Source of the DNA: Acidobacteriota bacterium
Lineage (GTDB): Bacteria > Acidobacteriota > Terriglobia > Terriglobales > Acidobacteriaceae
Direction: 5' to 3'
Assembly: GCA_021805955.1 (NCBI GenBank)
Contig: JAJZDO010000506.1
Location: 1-6,294 of the forward strand
Length of the DNA stretch: 6,294 nt
Below, piece by piece: positions 1 to 6,118 of the stretch (position 1 is its first letter; the number at the start of each line of letters is the position of its first letter). The notes beneath the pieces are model-generated. The model saw only the letters and a list, made by a program, of their open reading frames with translations. It ran no database searches and was not told where the DNA came from. The position numbers and the translations under genes are program-made.

Positions 1-24
1 TTTCCCGGAGCGATTTTGCCGTTT
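1..24 (+). repeat. 24-bp exact copy of an internal segment of the GH92 gene
   Basis: The first 24 bases are identical to 3843-3866, and on the plus strand they read in the same codon phase as FPGAILPF of the GH92 enzyme (residues 52-59). Identity stops at base 25; the match may extend to the left beyond the window. An exact 24-base match at every synonymous position is far beyond chance in a sequence this short. It may be the stub of a second, nearly identical GH92 copy cut by a rearrangement, a short duplicated piece, or an assembly artefact at a contig edge. The sequence alone does not decide between these. Confidence 0.75.
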
Positions 25-329
25 TTTCATCATTCCTTCAGTTAGTGATTGTCAGGTTTTATGTGATCCGCGATGAAACTACGAATCCGTGCAAGTTGCC
101 GCAGCGCAAGCATTTTTTGAACACAGAAGCCTGCGAACAGTTGCGCTGTCCCACTGCTTTCCATGTTTTTTTCTAGCGAGCAAAAGCGAAGGCTCCAGCA
201 GGCGACGGCACTTGACCGGTAACCAAAACCGGTCAAATGAAAATTGATCGATACAGGAAAGAATATTCGCGGAATCAACGGCAAAGTTTGTCAGATACAG
301 TGCTCTTCGGAATCGCTGGGACGGAACCC
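25..329. other. Non-coding or degraded stretch, no recognised gene
   Basis: About 300 bases between the GH92 fragment and the transposase remnant. The plus frame continuing from the GH92 fragment stays open to a TAG at 174-176, but the peptide resembles nothing I recognise. A minus-strand frame of 80 codons (284 to 42) is also open; its last 40 residues, from an inner ATG, look protein-like but match no family I know, and there is no ribosome binding site in front. T-runs at 105-110 and 166-172 make this part richer in A and T than the enzyme genes. It is probably debris between rearrangement breakpoints. Confidence 0.5.
212..236. repeat. Perfect 9-bp inverted repeat, 7-base spacer
   Basis: TTGACCGGT at 212-220 is the exact reverse complement of ACCGGTCAA at 228-236, separated by AACCAAA. 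It could form a hairpin or be a dyad binding site for a dimeric regulator. There is no T-run on either side, so it does not look like an intrinsic terminator. It lies directly before an ATG at 237 that opens the frame running into the transposase remnant, but the peptide from 237 to about 330 is not transposase-like, so the link may be accidental. Confidence 0.55.
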
Positions 330-758
330 GGACCGTTCGACCACGGCACCGAGTTCACGTCGAAGGCACTGGACCAATGGGCTTACGCGAACCAGGTCAC
401 GCTGCACTTCATTACCTCGGGCTGGCCGATGGAGAACGGCTGCATCGAGAGTTTCCATGGCAGGTTCCGCGAGGAGTGCCTGAACCAGCACTGGTTCCTG
501 ACCCTGGACGCTGCGCGCGAGACCATCGAATCCTGGCGCATCGACTAAAACCAAGGCCGTCCGCACAGCGCGCTGGGCTCCTTGACGCCGGAGGAATTTG
601 CAAACGGCTATGCAAATGTGGCAAGCAACATGCGCTTTGCACATGCGCGCAGCCTCGACTGCGGCTGCGCGCTGAATACGCAGCGAAACTCAAACACGAG
701 TGCTCTCACTTATACGGACTCAACGAAAGGGGCAGCTCAGAATCTACCTCAAGCATAG
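330..758 (+). pseudogene. IS3-family transposase (OrfB), C-terminal remnant with in-frame stop
   Basis: From about 330 the frame reads as the end of the IS3-family integrase-like catalytic domain: FDHGTEFTSKALDQWAYANQ, then ENGCIESFHGRFREECLN, then HWFLTLDAARETIESWR. The second catalytic Asp (339-341) and the Glu (447-449) are 35 residues apart, exactly the DD(35)E spacing of this family. The first Asp, the HTH domain and all of OrfA are missing, so the gene is cut at the 5' side. A TAA at 546-548 stands where the family has Tyr (D-Y-N); beyond it the same frame resumes with NQGRPHSALGSLTPEEFA, the conserved RPHSALG end. The frame stays open to TAG at 756-758, past the likely right repeat, so the last residues are not native. 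It was probably left by an old insertion and cannot make an active transposase. Confidence 0.9.
717..739. repeat. Probable right terminal inverted repeat of the IS3-family remnant
   Basis: Read on the minus strand this begins TGAGCTGCCCCTTTCGTTGA, which has the TGA start and CCCC block typical of IS3-family ends, and it lies just downstream of the transposase remnant, as expected for the right end. No matching left repeat occurs in 1-330, in agreement with loss of the 5' part of the element. I could not define a target duplication because the left end is absent. Confidence 0.5.
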
Positions 759-782
759 GCGACTAACTGAGAGATAGAGTAC

Positions 783-796
783 GCGCCGAAAGGCGC
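783..796. other. Small GNRA-type hairpin
   Basis: GCGCC-GAAA-GGCGC: a perfect 5-bp GC stem closed by a GAAA tetraloop, a very stable RNA fold. It lies 9 bases before the terminator-like hairpin at 805-833. No T-run follows on either strand. It may be part of an untranslated region or chance; no known RNA family is evident. Confidence 0.4.
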
Positions 797-804
797 CCAA
801 TGAG

Positions 805-833
805 AAAGGGCAGAGCCTAAACCCTGCCCCTTT
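805..833 (-). terminator. Terminator-like hairpin downstream of the minus-strand genes
   Basis: AAAGGGCAG (805-813) pairs with CTGCCCCTTT (824-833) with one bulged C and a 10-base loop. On the minus strand the stem ends in TTT followed by CTC, so the U-tract is short. It lies 28 bases beyond the stop of the 44-codon frame and about 170 beyond the GH79 stop, a fitting place to end the minus-strand unit. The symmetric A and T ends mean it could also act in the plus direction against readthrough from the IS remnant. Confidence 0.45.
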
Positions 834-860
834 ACGATCCGTACTTGAGATGCGCGCCGG

Positions 861-995
861 CTAGTTCATGTAGCACCGCTCTACCTGAGAAACAACATTT
901 CCTGCATTTGTATCCCACCAATACAACAGTGCGTCGCTGACAATGTAATCCAACGGAAGGCCGGTCGCGTTGGCGAATGACTGAACGCAGGTCAT
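861..995 (-). CDS. Small hypothetical protein or gene remnant, 44 residues
   Basis: ATG at 995-993 to TAG at 863-861. The frame begins four bases after the GH79 stop codon, one base out of the GH79 frame. It reads MTCVQSFANATG..., then DYIVSDALLYWW, and ends VERCYMN, with Cys at 3 and 41 and a Trp pair at 26-27. There is no signal peptide and no membrane segment. No clear ribosome binding site precedes the ATG; expression would need translational coupling to GH79. The frame is open further upstream to a TGA near 1065, and the codons there (LKPVKLTTTNPLISDDA) also look protein-like, so it may instead be the tail of an older gene joined out of frame to the end of GH79. I do not recognise the family. 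Confidence 0.35.
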   Translation of the reverse strand: MTCVQSFANATGLPLDYIVSDALLYWWDTNAGNVVSQVERCYMN

Positions 996-999
996 GGCG

Positions 1000-2463
1000 T
1001 CATCTGAGATTAGCGGGTTGGTAGTGGTGAGCTTTACGGGTTTCAGAGATTCGAATGATCAGCGCACTCGCGGCTGGAACAACAATTTCCAGCTTTCCGT
1101 CCCGCACGGGCTGCATCCCGGACTTGCCGGGGCTCCAGGAGCCATTACTGGAAACCGTAGCCTGCGCCAGCGCAACGCCCGTCTTGCTTTCCAGCGATGG
1201 AGCTGTCAATGCCGATACCCGCGCGGATCGAAACTCACCCGGAGTGATCATGCGTACCCCAATGTCCTGGGTAGCATCTTGATTGATCAACGTAAGGTCC
1301 AACGTATGATTGTCAGCAAGAACAGCATGGGCCTTCATCTTCAGCGCTCCAGCATCGTAATCGAGCGGCAGGACTCGGCCATGCCCAGACTGCGCGAATG
1401 CAAGCATCCCGTAATATAAGGGTCTCGCTGTGTAGCCGCCGTCCTCACGCGCGACAATCGGCGAATACGAACTGACAAATCCAAGTTGATTCACTCCCGT
1501 CTCCATATTCAGCCCCTCCGCCTCTGCCTCGGCCAAAGTAAACATGTAGTCGAGTCCCCACAACGCGGAAGCAAACGTGTCGCTCACGCCGGGTTTGCCT
1601 CCGCCGAAGCAGGAGTTCGTCTCGCAGATGCGGAATGGCAGCCCGCTCGTGTGCGAAATCTCCCGCATCTGCGCCAGCATTCGCGTCAGTTTGGGATCGG
1701 GTTTGAGCAGGTTTTCTATCGTCGACGCGGGATTTCTGGGTGGCCCCTCGGCATAATAATGATGAGTCAGCAGTTTCATGTTCTTTGCCGCATGCTGCGC
1801 AAACTTGCCAACCCAGTCCGTGTGTACCGCTACGTCCGGCCCGGCAAATACAGCCCCCGGAACAACTCGTGCGATACGCCCTGCGTAGTCCTGATACTGC
1901 TCCCGCCATTGTTCATAATCGTATCCCGCGGCGCGGTGGGCGTGTACAAACAGGTCCGGTTCATTGCCGACTTCAAACATCACGGACCCAACGCCGACAA
2001 TCGCTGCAATCGCGCGGGCCTCTTCGACGGCCTCATCCTCGCGATCCTGTCCCAGATTCAGAACCCAGATCAGCGTCCAGCCCGTAGCGCGCAGAAATCC
2101 CGCCAGATTTTGGATCGATGCCCGGTTCGCTATCGTCGCCTTCGGTGCGCTGACTGCGGCTCCATCCCGAGACCATGCCGCGTAGTCCGATGTATTTCCA
2201 CCCACTCGAATGACGCCCTGCGGGGACAGCGTCCGGACCATTTGCGCATACGAATGATTTTCTGGATGCAGAAAAGTTTCTAGCGCCACCGAAGATATTT
2301 CGTAGCCCAGCCCCATGAAGCGCGGCGAGATACTCTTTCCTGCTCGACGCGGATCGACAGCAATCTCGACGGCTCGGCCATTCATCGACGCAGCGTGAGC
2401 GCTGCGCAGCGCGTGGAACGCCGTGATCGCAGCCATGCCTTTCAAACAATCTCGTCGATCCAT
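1000..2463 (-). CDS. GH79 family glycosidase (beta-glucuronidase-like), Tat-exported
   Basis: 487 residues. The protein matches the GH79 layout: an N-terminal strand region, a TIM-barrel catalytic domain (about 35-370) and a C-terminal beta domain (about 375-472). The acid/base Glu is most likely Glu168 in FEVGNEPD and the nucleophile Glu281 in CETNS. Their positions and 113-residue spacing lie very near those known for the Acidobacterium capsulatum exo-beta-glucuronidase (Glu173 and Glu287). RVGGNTSDYAAW (86-97) is another family motif. The N-terminus MDRRDCLKG fits the twin-arginine pattern, with a likely cut after AHA (22-24), so the enzyme should act in the periplasm or outside. An AGGAGA ribosome site (2474-2469) stands 5 bases before the ATG. 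It follows the oxidoreductase gene by 67 bp on the same strand, probably in one operon. The natural fold seems to end at ALIIRIS (466-472); the last 15 residues (ETRKAHHYQPANLR region) look like a non-native tail. Uronidase activity is the best guess; other GH79 substrates remain possible. Confidence 0.88.
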   Translation of the reverse strand: MDRRDCLKGMAAITAFHALRSAHAASMNGRAVEIAVDPRRAGKSISPRFMGLGYEISSVALETFLHPENHSYAQMVRTLSPQGVIRVGGNTSDYAAWSRDGAAVSAPKATIANRASIQNLAGFLRATGWTLIWVLNLGQDREDEAVEEARAIAAIVGVGSVMFEVGNEPDLFVHAHRAAGYDYEQWREQYQDYAGRIARVVPGAVFAGPDVAVHTDWVGKFAQHAAKNMKLLTHHYYAEGPPRNPASTIENLLKPDPKLTRMLAQMREISHTSGLPFRICETNSCFGGGKPGVSDTFASALWGLDYMFTLAEAEAEGLNMETGVNQLGFVSSYSPIVAREDGGYTARPLYYGMLAFAQSGHGRVLPLDYDAGALKMKAHAVLADNHTLDLTLINQDATQDIGVRMITPGEFRSARVSALTAPSLESKTGVALAQATVSSNGSWSPGKSGMQPVRDGKLEIVVPAASALIIRISETRKAHHYQPANLR

Positions 2464-2468
2464 CCGAA

Positions 2469-2474
2469 TCTCCT
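2469..2474 (-). promoter_or_regulatory. Ribosome binding site of the GH79 gene
   Basis: AGGAGA on the minus strand, 5 bases before the ATG at 2463. It is the strongest such site on the minus strand here and fixes the start that also gives the complete Tat signal. Confidence 0.75.
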
Positions 2475-2529
2475 GATCTACCCTGGTGTTGCCAAGTCTC
2501 TTCGACTCACTCCGAGAGTGGCAGATCCT

Positions 2530-3540
2530 TCATCGTGCTGGTGATTCCCACCGGCCTGAGTTGGCGGAACGGAAGATCGCTTCGATGACGGCCATGTTCT
2601 GGATCGCGTCTTCGACGGGCACGGGAACTTCCGTCCCATCCAGAACGGCCTTGGAGAACGCATCGCCCTGCAGCGTGTATTGATCGCATACAGGAAAGGT
2701 TTCCGTGCGGATGCCGCTGCCGGAAAGGTCTCCGCCGTTGTCGATGAAAATGCGAGTGGGCCGGTTGGGAGGCGCATTGAAAGGAATCTCGATTTCGATA
2801 CGCCCGCGAGTCCCCAGAAATTGCATGCGCTGGTAGGGAACCAACTGCGTGCTGCACGTGAAGATGGACTGACCCCCGGGAAACTCGAGAATCGCCGACG
2901 TCAGCCGATCGATGTGCGTCTTCGGATCGCGGTCGATACAGCCGACGACGCGCGTGGGCTGCTGTCCAAATCCAAATCTCGATGCGTGGACTAGATAGCA
3001 ACCAATGTCCATCAGAGCGCCCCCGCCAAATTCAATGTGGTTGCGAATGTTCGCCGGATCGACATTGAAGTAGCTGAAGAAGCCGACGATGGAGCGAAGT
3101 TCTCCGATGCGTCGTTCGTCGAGCAGTTCGCGCAAGCGGAGCCATTGCGGGTAACTGCGGATCATGAAGGCTTCGCCAATCTTGACTCCCGTCCGGGCGC
3201 GAACCGCGAGCAGCGACTCGGCTTCCGCGACCGTCAAACTCAGTGGCTTCTCGCAGAGAACGTGCTTGCCCGCTTCCGCGGCCTTAATGGTCCACGGGAC
3301 ATGCAGCTGATTGGGAAGGGGATTGTAGACAACATCAATCGTAGGGTCCGCGAGGAGTTCTTCGTACGAGCCGTAGGCCGTGGGAATAGCGAGGGCGTTC
3401 GCAGCCTTCCGAGCTTTCGCAAGATCGCGGGATGCGATGGCCGCGACGGTCGTGTACTGGCCCTGCTGCATCGCGGGCAGGACTTTTTTGAGGCCGATGG
3501 AAGCGGTGCTGAGAACTCCCCAGCGGAGTTTGTTTTGCAT
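2530..3540 (-). CDS. Gfo/Idh/MocA family NAD(P)-dependent oxidoreductase
   Basis: 336 residues from the ATG at 3540, a usual length for the family. An N-terminal Rossmann domain (about 5-120) opens with KLRWGVLSTASIGLKKVLPA, where family members have the dinucleotide-binding loop. CEKPLSLT at 96-103 holds the conserved EKP with the presumed catalytic Lys98. The C-terminal domain has GGGALMDIGCYLVH (172-185), the form seen in the glucose-fructose oxidoreductase and dihydrodiol/xylose dehydrogenase branch. The end, IFRSANSGRWE, is also typical. No signal peptide is seen, so the enzyme should be cytoplasmic and oxidise or reduce a sugar or sugar derivative; the substrate cannot be read from sequence. 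A longer frame reaches back to 3672 but would add 44 residues without family resemblance and overlap the divergent GH92 leader, so I chose 3540. No strong ribosome site precedes this ATG. It is the first gene of the likely operon with GH79. Confidence 0.88.
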   Translation of the reverse strand: MQNKLRWGVLSTASIGLKKVLPAMQQGQYTTVAAIASRDLAKARKAANALAIPTAYGSYEELLADPTIDVVYNPLPNQLHVPWTIKAAEAGKHVLCEKPLSLTVAEAESLLAVRARTGVKIGEAFMIRSYPQWLRLRELLDERRIGELRSIVGFFSYFNVDPANIRNHIEFGGGALMDIGCYLVHASRFGFGQQPTRVVGCIDRDPKTHIDRLTSAILEFPGGQSIFTCSTQLVPYQRMQFLGTRGRIEIEIPFNAPPNRPTRIFIDNGGDLSGSGIRTETFPVCDQYTLQGDAFSKAVLDGTEVPVPVEDAIQNMAVIEAIFRSANSGRWESPAR

Positions 3541-3689
3541 GGTGCAATCATAAAGGCCGAACTGCTCTCTTGTACTATTTTGCAAATCGTCCCCCCCCAA
3601 ACTGCCCGGCCGTCGATTCACCGACCACGAACTTCCAGGCCCGAAACCTGAGTCCGCGTGGGTTACGATCAAGTGGAACGGAGGCTTCC
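3541..3689. promoter_or_regulatory. Divergent intergenic region with a C8 tract
   Basis: 149 bases separate the starts of the oxidoreductase (minus) and GH92 (plus) genes, so promoters for both must lie here or just inside the genes. A run of eight C occupies 3591-3598. On the minus strand a weak promoter-like pair, TTGGGG (3600-3595) and TAGTAC 17 bases on, has part of the G-run in its spacer. On the plus strand TACTAT (3573-3578) could be a -10 box but lacks a good -35. No clear operator dyad is seen. The assignment of exact boxes is weak; the presence of promoters follows from gene layout. Confidence 0.5.
3680..3684 (+). promoter_or_regulatory. Ribosome binding site that decides the GTG start of GH92
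   Basis: GGAGG stands 5 bases before the GTG at 3690. The open frame reaches back to an ATG at 3570, but only the GTG has this site, and starting there puts a standard signal peptide at the N-terminus. Confidence 0.8.
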
Positions 3690-5933
3690 GTGCGATTGGG
3701 TATTGAACGGAGTGGAAAGCGTTACCTCAGGAATACTGTTTTGCTCGCGATCATTGCAGTCCTGACGGGACAGCTTGTAGCGCAGCAGCCCGCCGATCTG
3801 GCAAACCCATTTGTCGGCACCAGCGGCGACCACGGACAAACATTTCCCGGAGCGATTTTGCCGTTTGGCATGGTGACGGCAAGCCCGGACACCTATCCCA
3901 GCTCGCTGAACCACGATGCCCACGCAGGCTACAACTATCAGGATAAGAAGATCGTCGGCTTCTCCCATTTCAGAATGAGCGGCGTTGGTTGCGAGGGGCT
4001 CGGCGGAATCCTGTCCATCCTCCCATTCACGAGTGATCCAGCCTCTCTCGACCCTGCAGCCTATGCGCAGCCATATGACAAGGCATCGGAAATCGCCACG
4101 CCCGGTTACTATGCCGTCACGCTGGTTCCATCGTCCATTCGTGCAGAACTGACCGTGACCCAGCACGCGAGCCTGCATCGCTACATCTTTCCATCCGGCT
4201 CTCCAGAGATACTCCTGCTTGACCTCCGCCGAGGCGCGCAGATCGTCGACGCCGCCGAAATATCGAGCGTCGCAGGGCAAGCTTTTGAGGGAAGCATCCA
4301 GACCAGACAAATGTGCAACGGTGAAAAGTGGAATCCAGGATGGTACAAGATCTATTTCTATCTGGCCGTCAGCGTTCCTGCGCAATCGATAAAGTTGTAT
4401 AGCAATGGCGCACTGCAATCTGGTACTACCGCACGCGGGAAAAATGTAGTTGCCGAACTCAATCTGGCGAACAACGCGTCGACTCCAGTGGTAGTGAAAA
4501 TAGGTTTTTCTGAGATTGATGTTGCGCACGCAAGAAAGCAGCTCGATCAGGAAGTAACCGGCTGGGACTTGGATGCCGCGCGGCGCAGCGCAAATCAAGA
4601 CTGGAACAAGGCGCTGGGCCAGATATCCATCGATGGTCCCGTCGAACGGAAAAAGGTTTTCTATAGCAGTTTCTATCACTCCATGCTGCTGCCGGCCGCC
4701 GTATCGAACCTCGACGGCGAGTATCGAGGGACGGACCAGAAGATTCATCGATCCGACAACTTCCGGTACTACAGTAGCTGGACGCTATGGGATACCTATC
4801 GTACGCAGATGCCTCTGGTGTCCTTGCTCGATCAATCCAGGGCCCATGACATGTGTTCTTCGTTGGCTGCAATCTTTGCCCAGCGATATTCCGAACAGGC
4901 CGTCGGCTATTGGCCCGTTCCCAACACTCGCATGGAAGGGGCGGAGCAATATCTTCTCGATTCCATCAGAAAAGGCGATTGCCAGCCGACAAGCCAGACG
5001 TTCCTGCAGGTTCGTGATGCGCTGGCAGCCCGGCTCAACGAGAGAAGGCATGGACTACCCTATGAGCCGGGCCACACCGCCCGAACACTGGATGATGATT
5101 ATGCTGCCTGGGCAGTCGGCGAATGGGCGGCGATGTTGCATCGCCCGGAAGACGCTCGCAAATATCACGAAATAGCTGCGAACTACCGCACACTCTGGAA
5201 TCCCGCCACCGGATTTTTTGGCGCCAAAGATCGGGAAGGGAACTGGTTGCCGGCGAAGGACCCCAGAGTCGTGGATGATGAGTATCTCTACGAGGGCACG
5301 ATGTGGCAGTACCGCTGGACGGTCCCGTATGACTTACCTGGCCTGACGAAGTTGCAGGGTGGGCGGCATGCGTCCGCAGAGTCCCTGCATAAGTTTTTCG
5401 ACGACAGCCTCTTCACGATTGCCAATGAGCCGGACATCAATTATCCCTACCTCTTCGACTATCTCGGCCAACCGTGGCGGACGCAGGAGTATGTGCACCG
5501 CATCCTGCTCGATCCAATGAAGAACATTTATGGATCACACAACTTTTACCCAACGCCCGTGATCCAGAAGGCATTCCGTGCCACGCCCGATGGTCTATTG
5601 CCGGAGATGGATGACGATGGCGGGACAATGAGCGCGTGGTTCGTGTTGAGTTCTGTGGGAATCTATCCCGTGACAGTGGGGCAGCCTTTCTATTTCCTCA
5701 CGACACCCATCTTCCAGCACGTCGTGCTTCATTTGAGCAACGGAAAAAATTTCAGAATTGATGTCCAGGGAGATCCGGTCCGCGATTGCTATATTCAGTC
5801 CGTTACCTTGAATGGCCGAACACTGTCCCGCGCCTGGCTTCGCGAGGCCGAGATCAGGGCTGGCGGAATTCTCAAGATTCAGGTCGGACCCTCCCCGAAT
5901 CGAGCTTGGGGCGTAACCCCACCCCCATACTAG
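3690..5933 (+). CDS. GH92 family exo-alpha-mannosidase-like protein, secreted
   Basis: 747 residues from a GTG start, full length for GH92. A Sec-type signal covers residues 1-31: basic MRLGIERSGKRYLRN, then a hydrophobic VLLAIIAVL core and a likely cut near LVAQ. The N-terminal beta domain begins with NPFVGTSGDHGQTFPGAILP (39-58), followed by GYNYQDKKIVGFSHFRMSG (80-98). The (alpha/alpha)6 domain has FYHSMLLPA, YYSSWTLWDTYRTQMPL (360-376) and YEGTMWQYRWTVPYDL (534-549). Glu535 there is the likely catalytic acid. MDDDGGTMSAWFVLSSVG (640-657) holds the Asp residues that serve as base and calcium-linked site in this family. NEPDINYPYLFDYLGQPWRT (579-598) and the C-terminal YIQSVTLNGR (701-710) are also canonical. 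Family members release mannose from alpha-mannosides with calcium. The middle section (about 400-440) lacks the usual GNETxCM motif and reads YWPVPNTRMEGAEQY, and there is extra sequence at about 610-633, so linkage or substrate may differ. It is divergent from the GH79 unit. Confidence 0.92.
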   Translation: MRLGIERSGKRYLRNTVLLAIIAVLTGQLVAQQPADLANPFVGTSGDHGQTFPGAILPFGMVTASPDTYPSSLNHDAHAGYNYQDKKIVGFSHFRMSGVGCEGLGGILSILPFTSDPASLDPAAYAQPYDKASEIATPGYYAVTLVPSSIRAELTVTQHASLHRYIFPSGSPEILLLDLRRGAQIVDAAEISSVAGQAFEGSIQTRQMCNGEKWNPGWYKIYFYLAVSVPAQSIKLYSNGALQSGTTARGKNVVAELNLANNASTPVVVKIGFSEIDVAHARKQLDQEVTGWDLDAARRSANQDWNKALGQISIDGPVERKKVFYSSFYHSMLLPAAVSNLDGEYRGTDQKIHRSDNFRYYSSWTLWDTYRTQMPLVSLLDQSRAHDMCSSLAAIFAQRYSEQAVGYWPVPNTRMEGAEQYLLDSIRKGDCQPTSQTFLQVRDALAARLNERRHGLPYEPGHTARTLDDDYAAWAVGEWAAMLHRPEDARKYHEIAANYRTLWNPATGFFGAKDREGNWLPAKDPRVVDDEYLYEGTMWQYRWTVPYDLPGLTKLQGGRHASAESLHKFFDDSLFTIANEPDINYPYLFDYLGQPWRTQEYVHRILLDPMKNIYGSHNFYPTPVIQKAFRATPDGLLPEMDDDGGTMSAWFVLSSVGIYPVTVGQPFYFLTTPIFQHVVLHLSNGKNFRIDVQGDPVRDCYIQSVTLNGRTLSRAWLREAEIRAGGILKIQVGPSPNRAWGVTPPPY

Positions 5934-5971
5934 ATGTGAATTTACAGATACTGTATGCAAACGGAAGTGGA

Positions 5972-6056
5972 GTCATTCTGAGCGCAGCGAAGAATCCAGA
6001 CGATGATGGCGGCGTTTACGATGCGGATATCGACTGGATTCTTCACCGCAAATGAC
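5972..6056. repeat. 85-bp imperfect palindromic element (possible MITE or REP-like repeat)
   Basis: GTCATT (5972-5977) and GAAGAATCCAG (5989-5999) are mirrored by CTGGATTCTTC (6034-6044) and AATGAC (6051-6056): 17 paired bases with an internal asymmetric bulge and a 34-base centre. The left arm carries CATTCTGAGCGCAGCGAAG, a word I associate with dispersed intergenic repeats in several bacterial groups, including acidobacteria (recollection, not a search). It lies between the convergent GH92 and regulator genes, where the fold could end transcription in both directions. A minor frame runs through it, but I see no reason to think it coding. Confidence 0.65.
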
Positions 6057-6092
6057 TCTACAAACCGTAAATCCGCTATGACCGTCCAGATC

Positions 6093-6118
6093 GTGCGCAG
6101 GGCGGATACACTGCGCAC
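6093..6118 (-). terminator. Perfect hairpin directly after the regulator stop codon
   Basis: GTGCGCAG (6093-6100) and CTGCGCAC (6111-6118) form a perfect 8-bp stem with a 10-base loop. It directly adjoins the TAA of the minus-strand Crp/Fnr-type gene. No U-tract follows, so it is terminator-like by position and stem only; it could instead protect the mRNA 3' end. Confidence 0.45.

Noticed and set aside
1..33. Minus-strand start ATGATGAAAAAACGG after AAGGA, as if a gene left the window to the left (MMKKRQNRSGK).
   Set aside because: The site is too close to the ATG, and 24 of its 30 coding bases are the exact antisense of the GH92 fragment, which explains the sequence better.
38..770. 9-bp inverted match TCAGTTAGT (38-46) with ACTAACTGA (762-770) flanking the mobile debris, as possible element ends.
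   Set aside because: A 9-base match between two stretches of this size is expected by chance, and the IS3-type end at 739 fits the transposase better.
1486..2283. 265-codon plus-strand frame.
   Set aside because: It lies fully antisense to the GH79 gene, is low in family-like motifs and is rich in Arg, Pro and Cys, as antisense frames of GC-rich genes are.
2508..2520. Small hairpin CACTC-CGA-GAGTG between the oxidoreductase and GH79 genes.
   Set aside because: Only 5 bp of stem with no U-tract; it does not argue against one transcription unit.
3037..3651. 204-codon plus-strand frame.
   Set aside because: It is antisense to the oxidoreductase, whose family motifs are clear.
3570..3689. Longer GH92 start at ATG 3570 (40 more residues).
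   Set aside because: It has no ribosome site, would place Pro-rich sequence before the signal peptide and overlaps the divergent promoter region; GTG 3690 has GGAGG at 5 bases.
3669..4748. 359-codon minus-strand frame.
   Set aside because: It is antisense to the well-supported GH92 gene and shows no domain or credible start.
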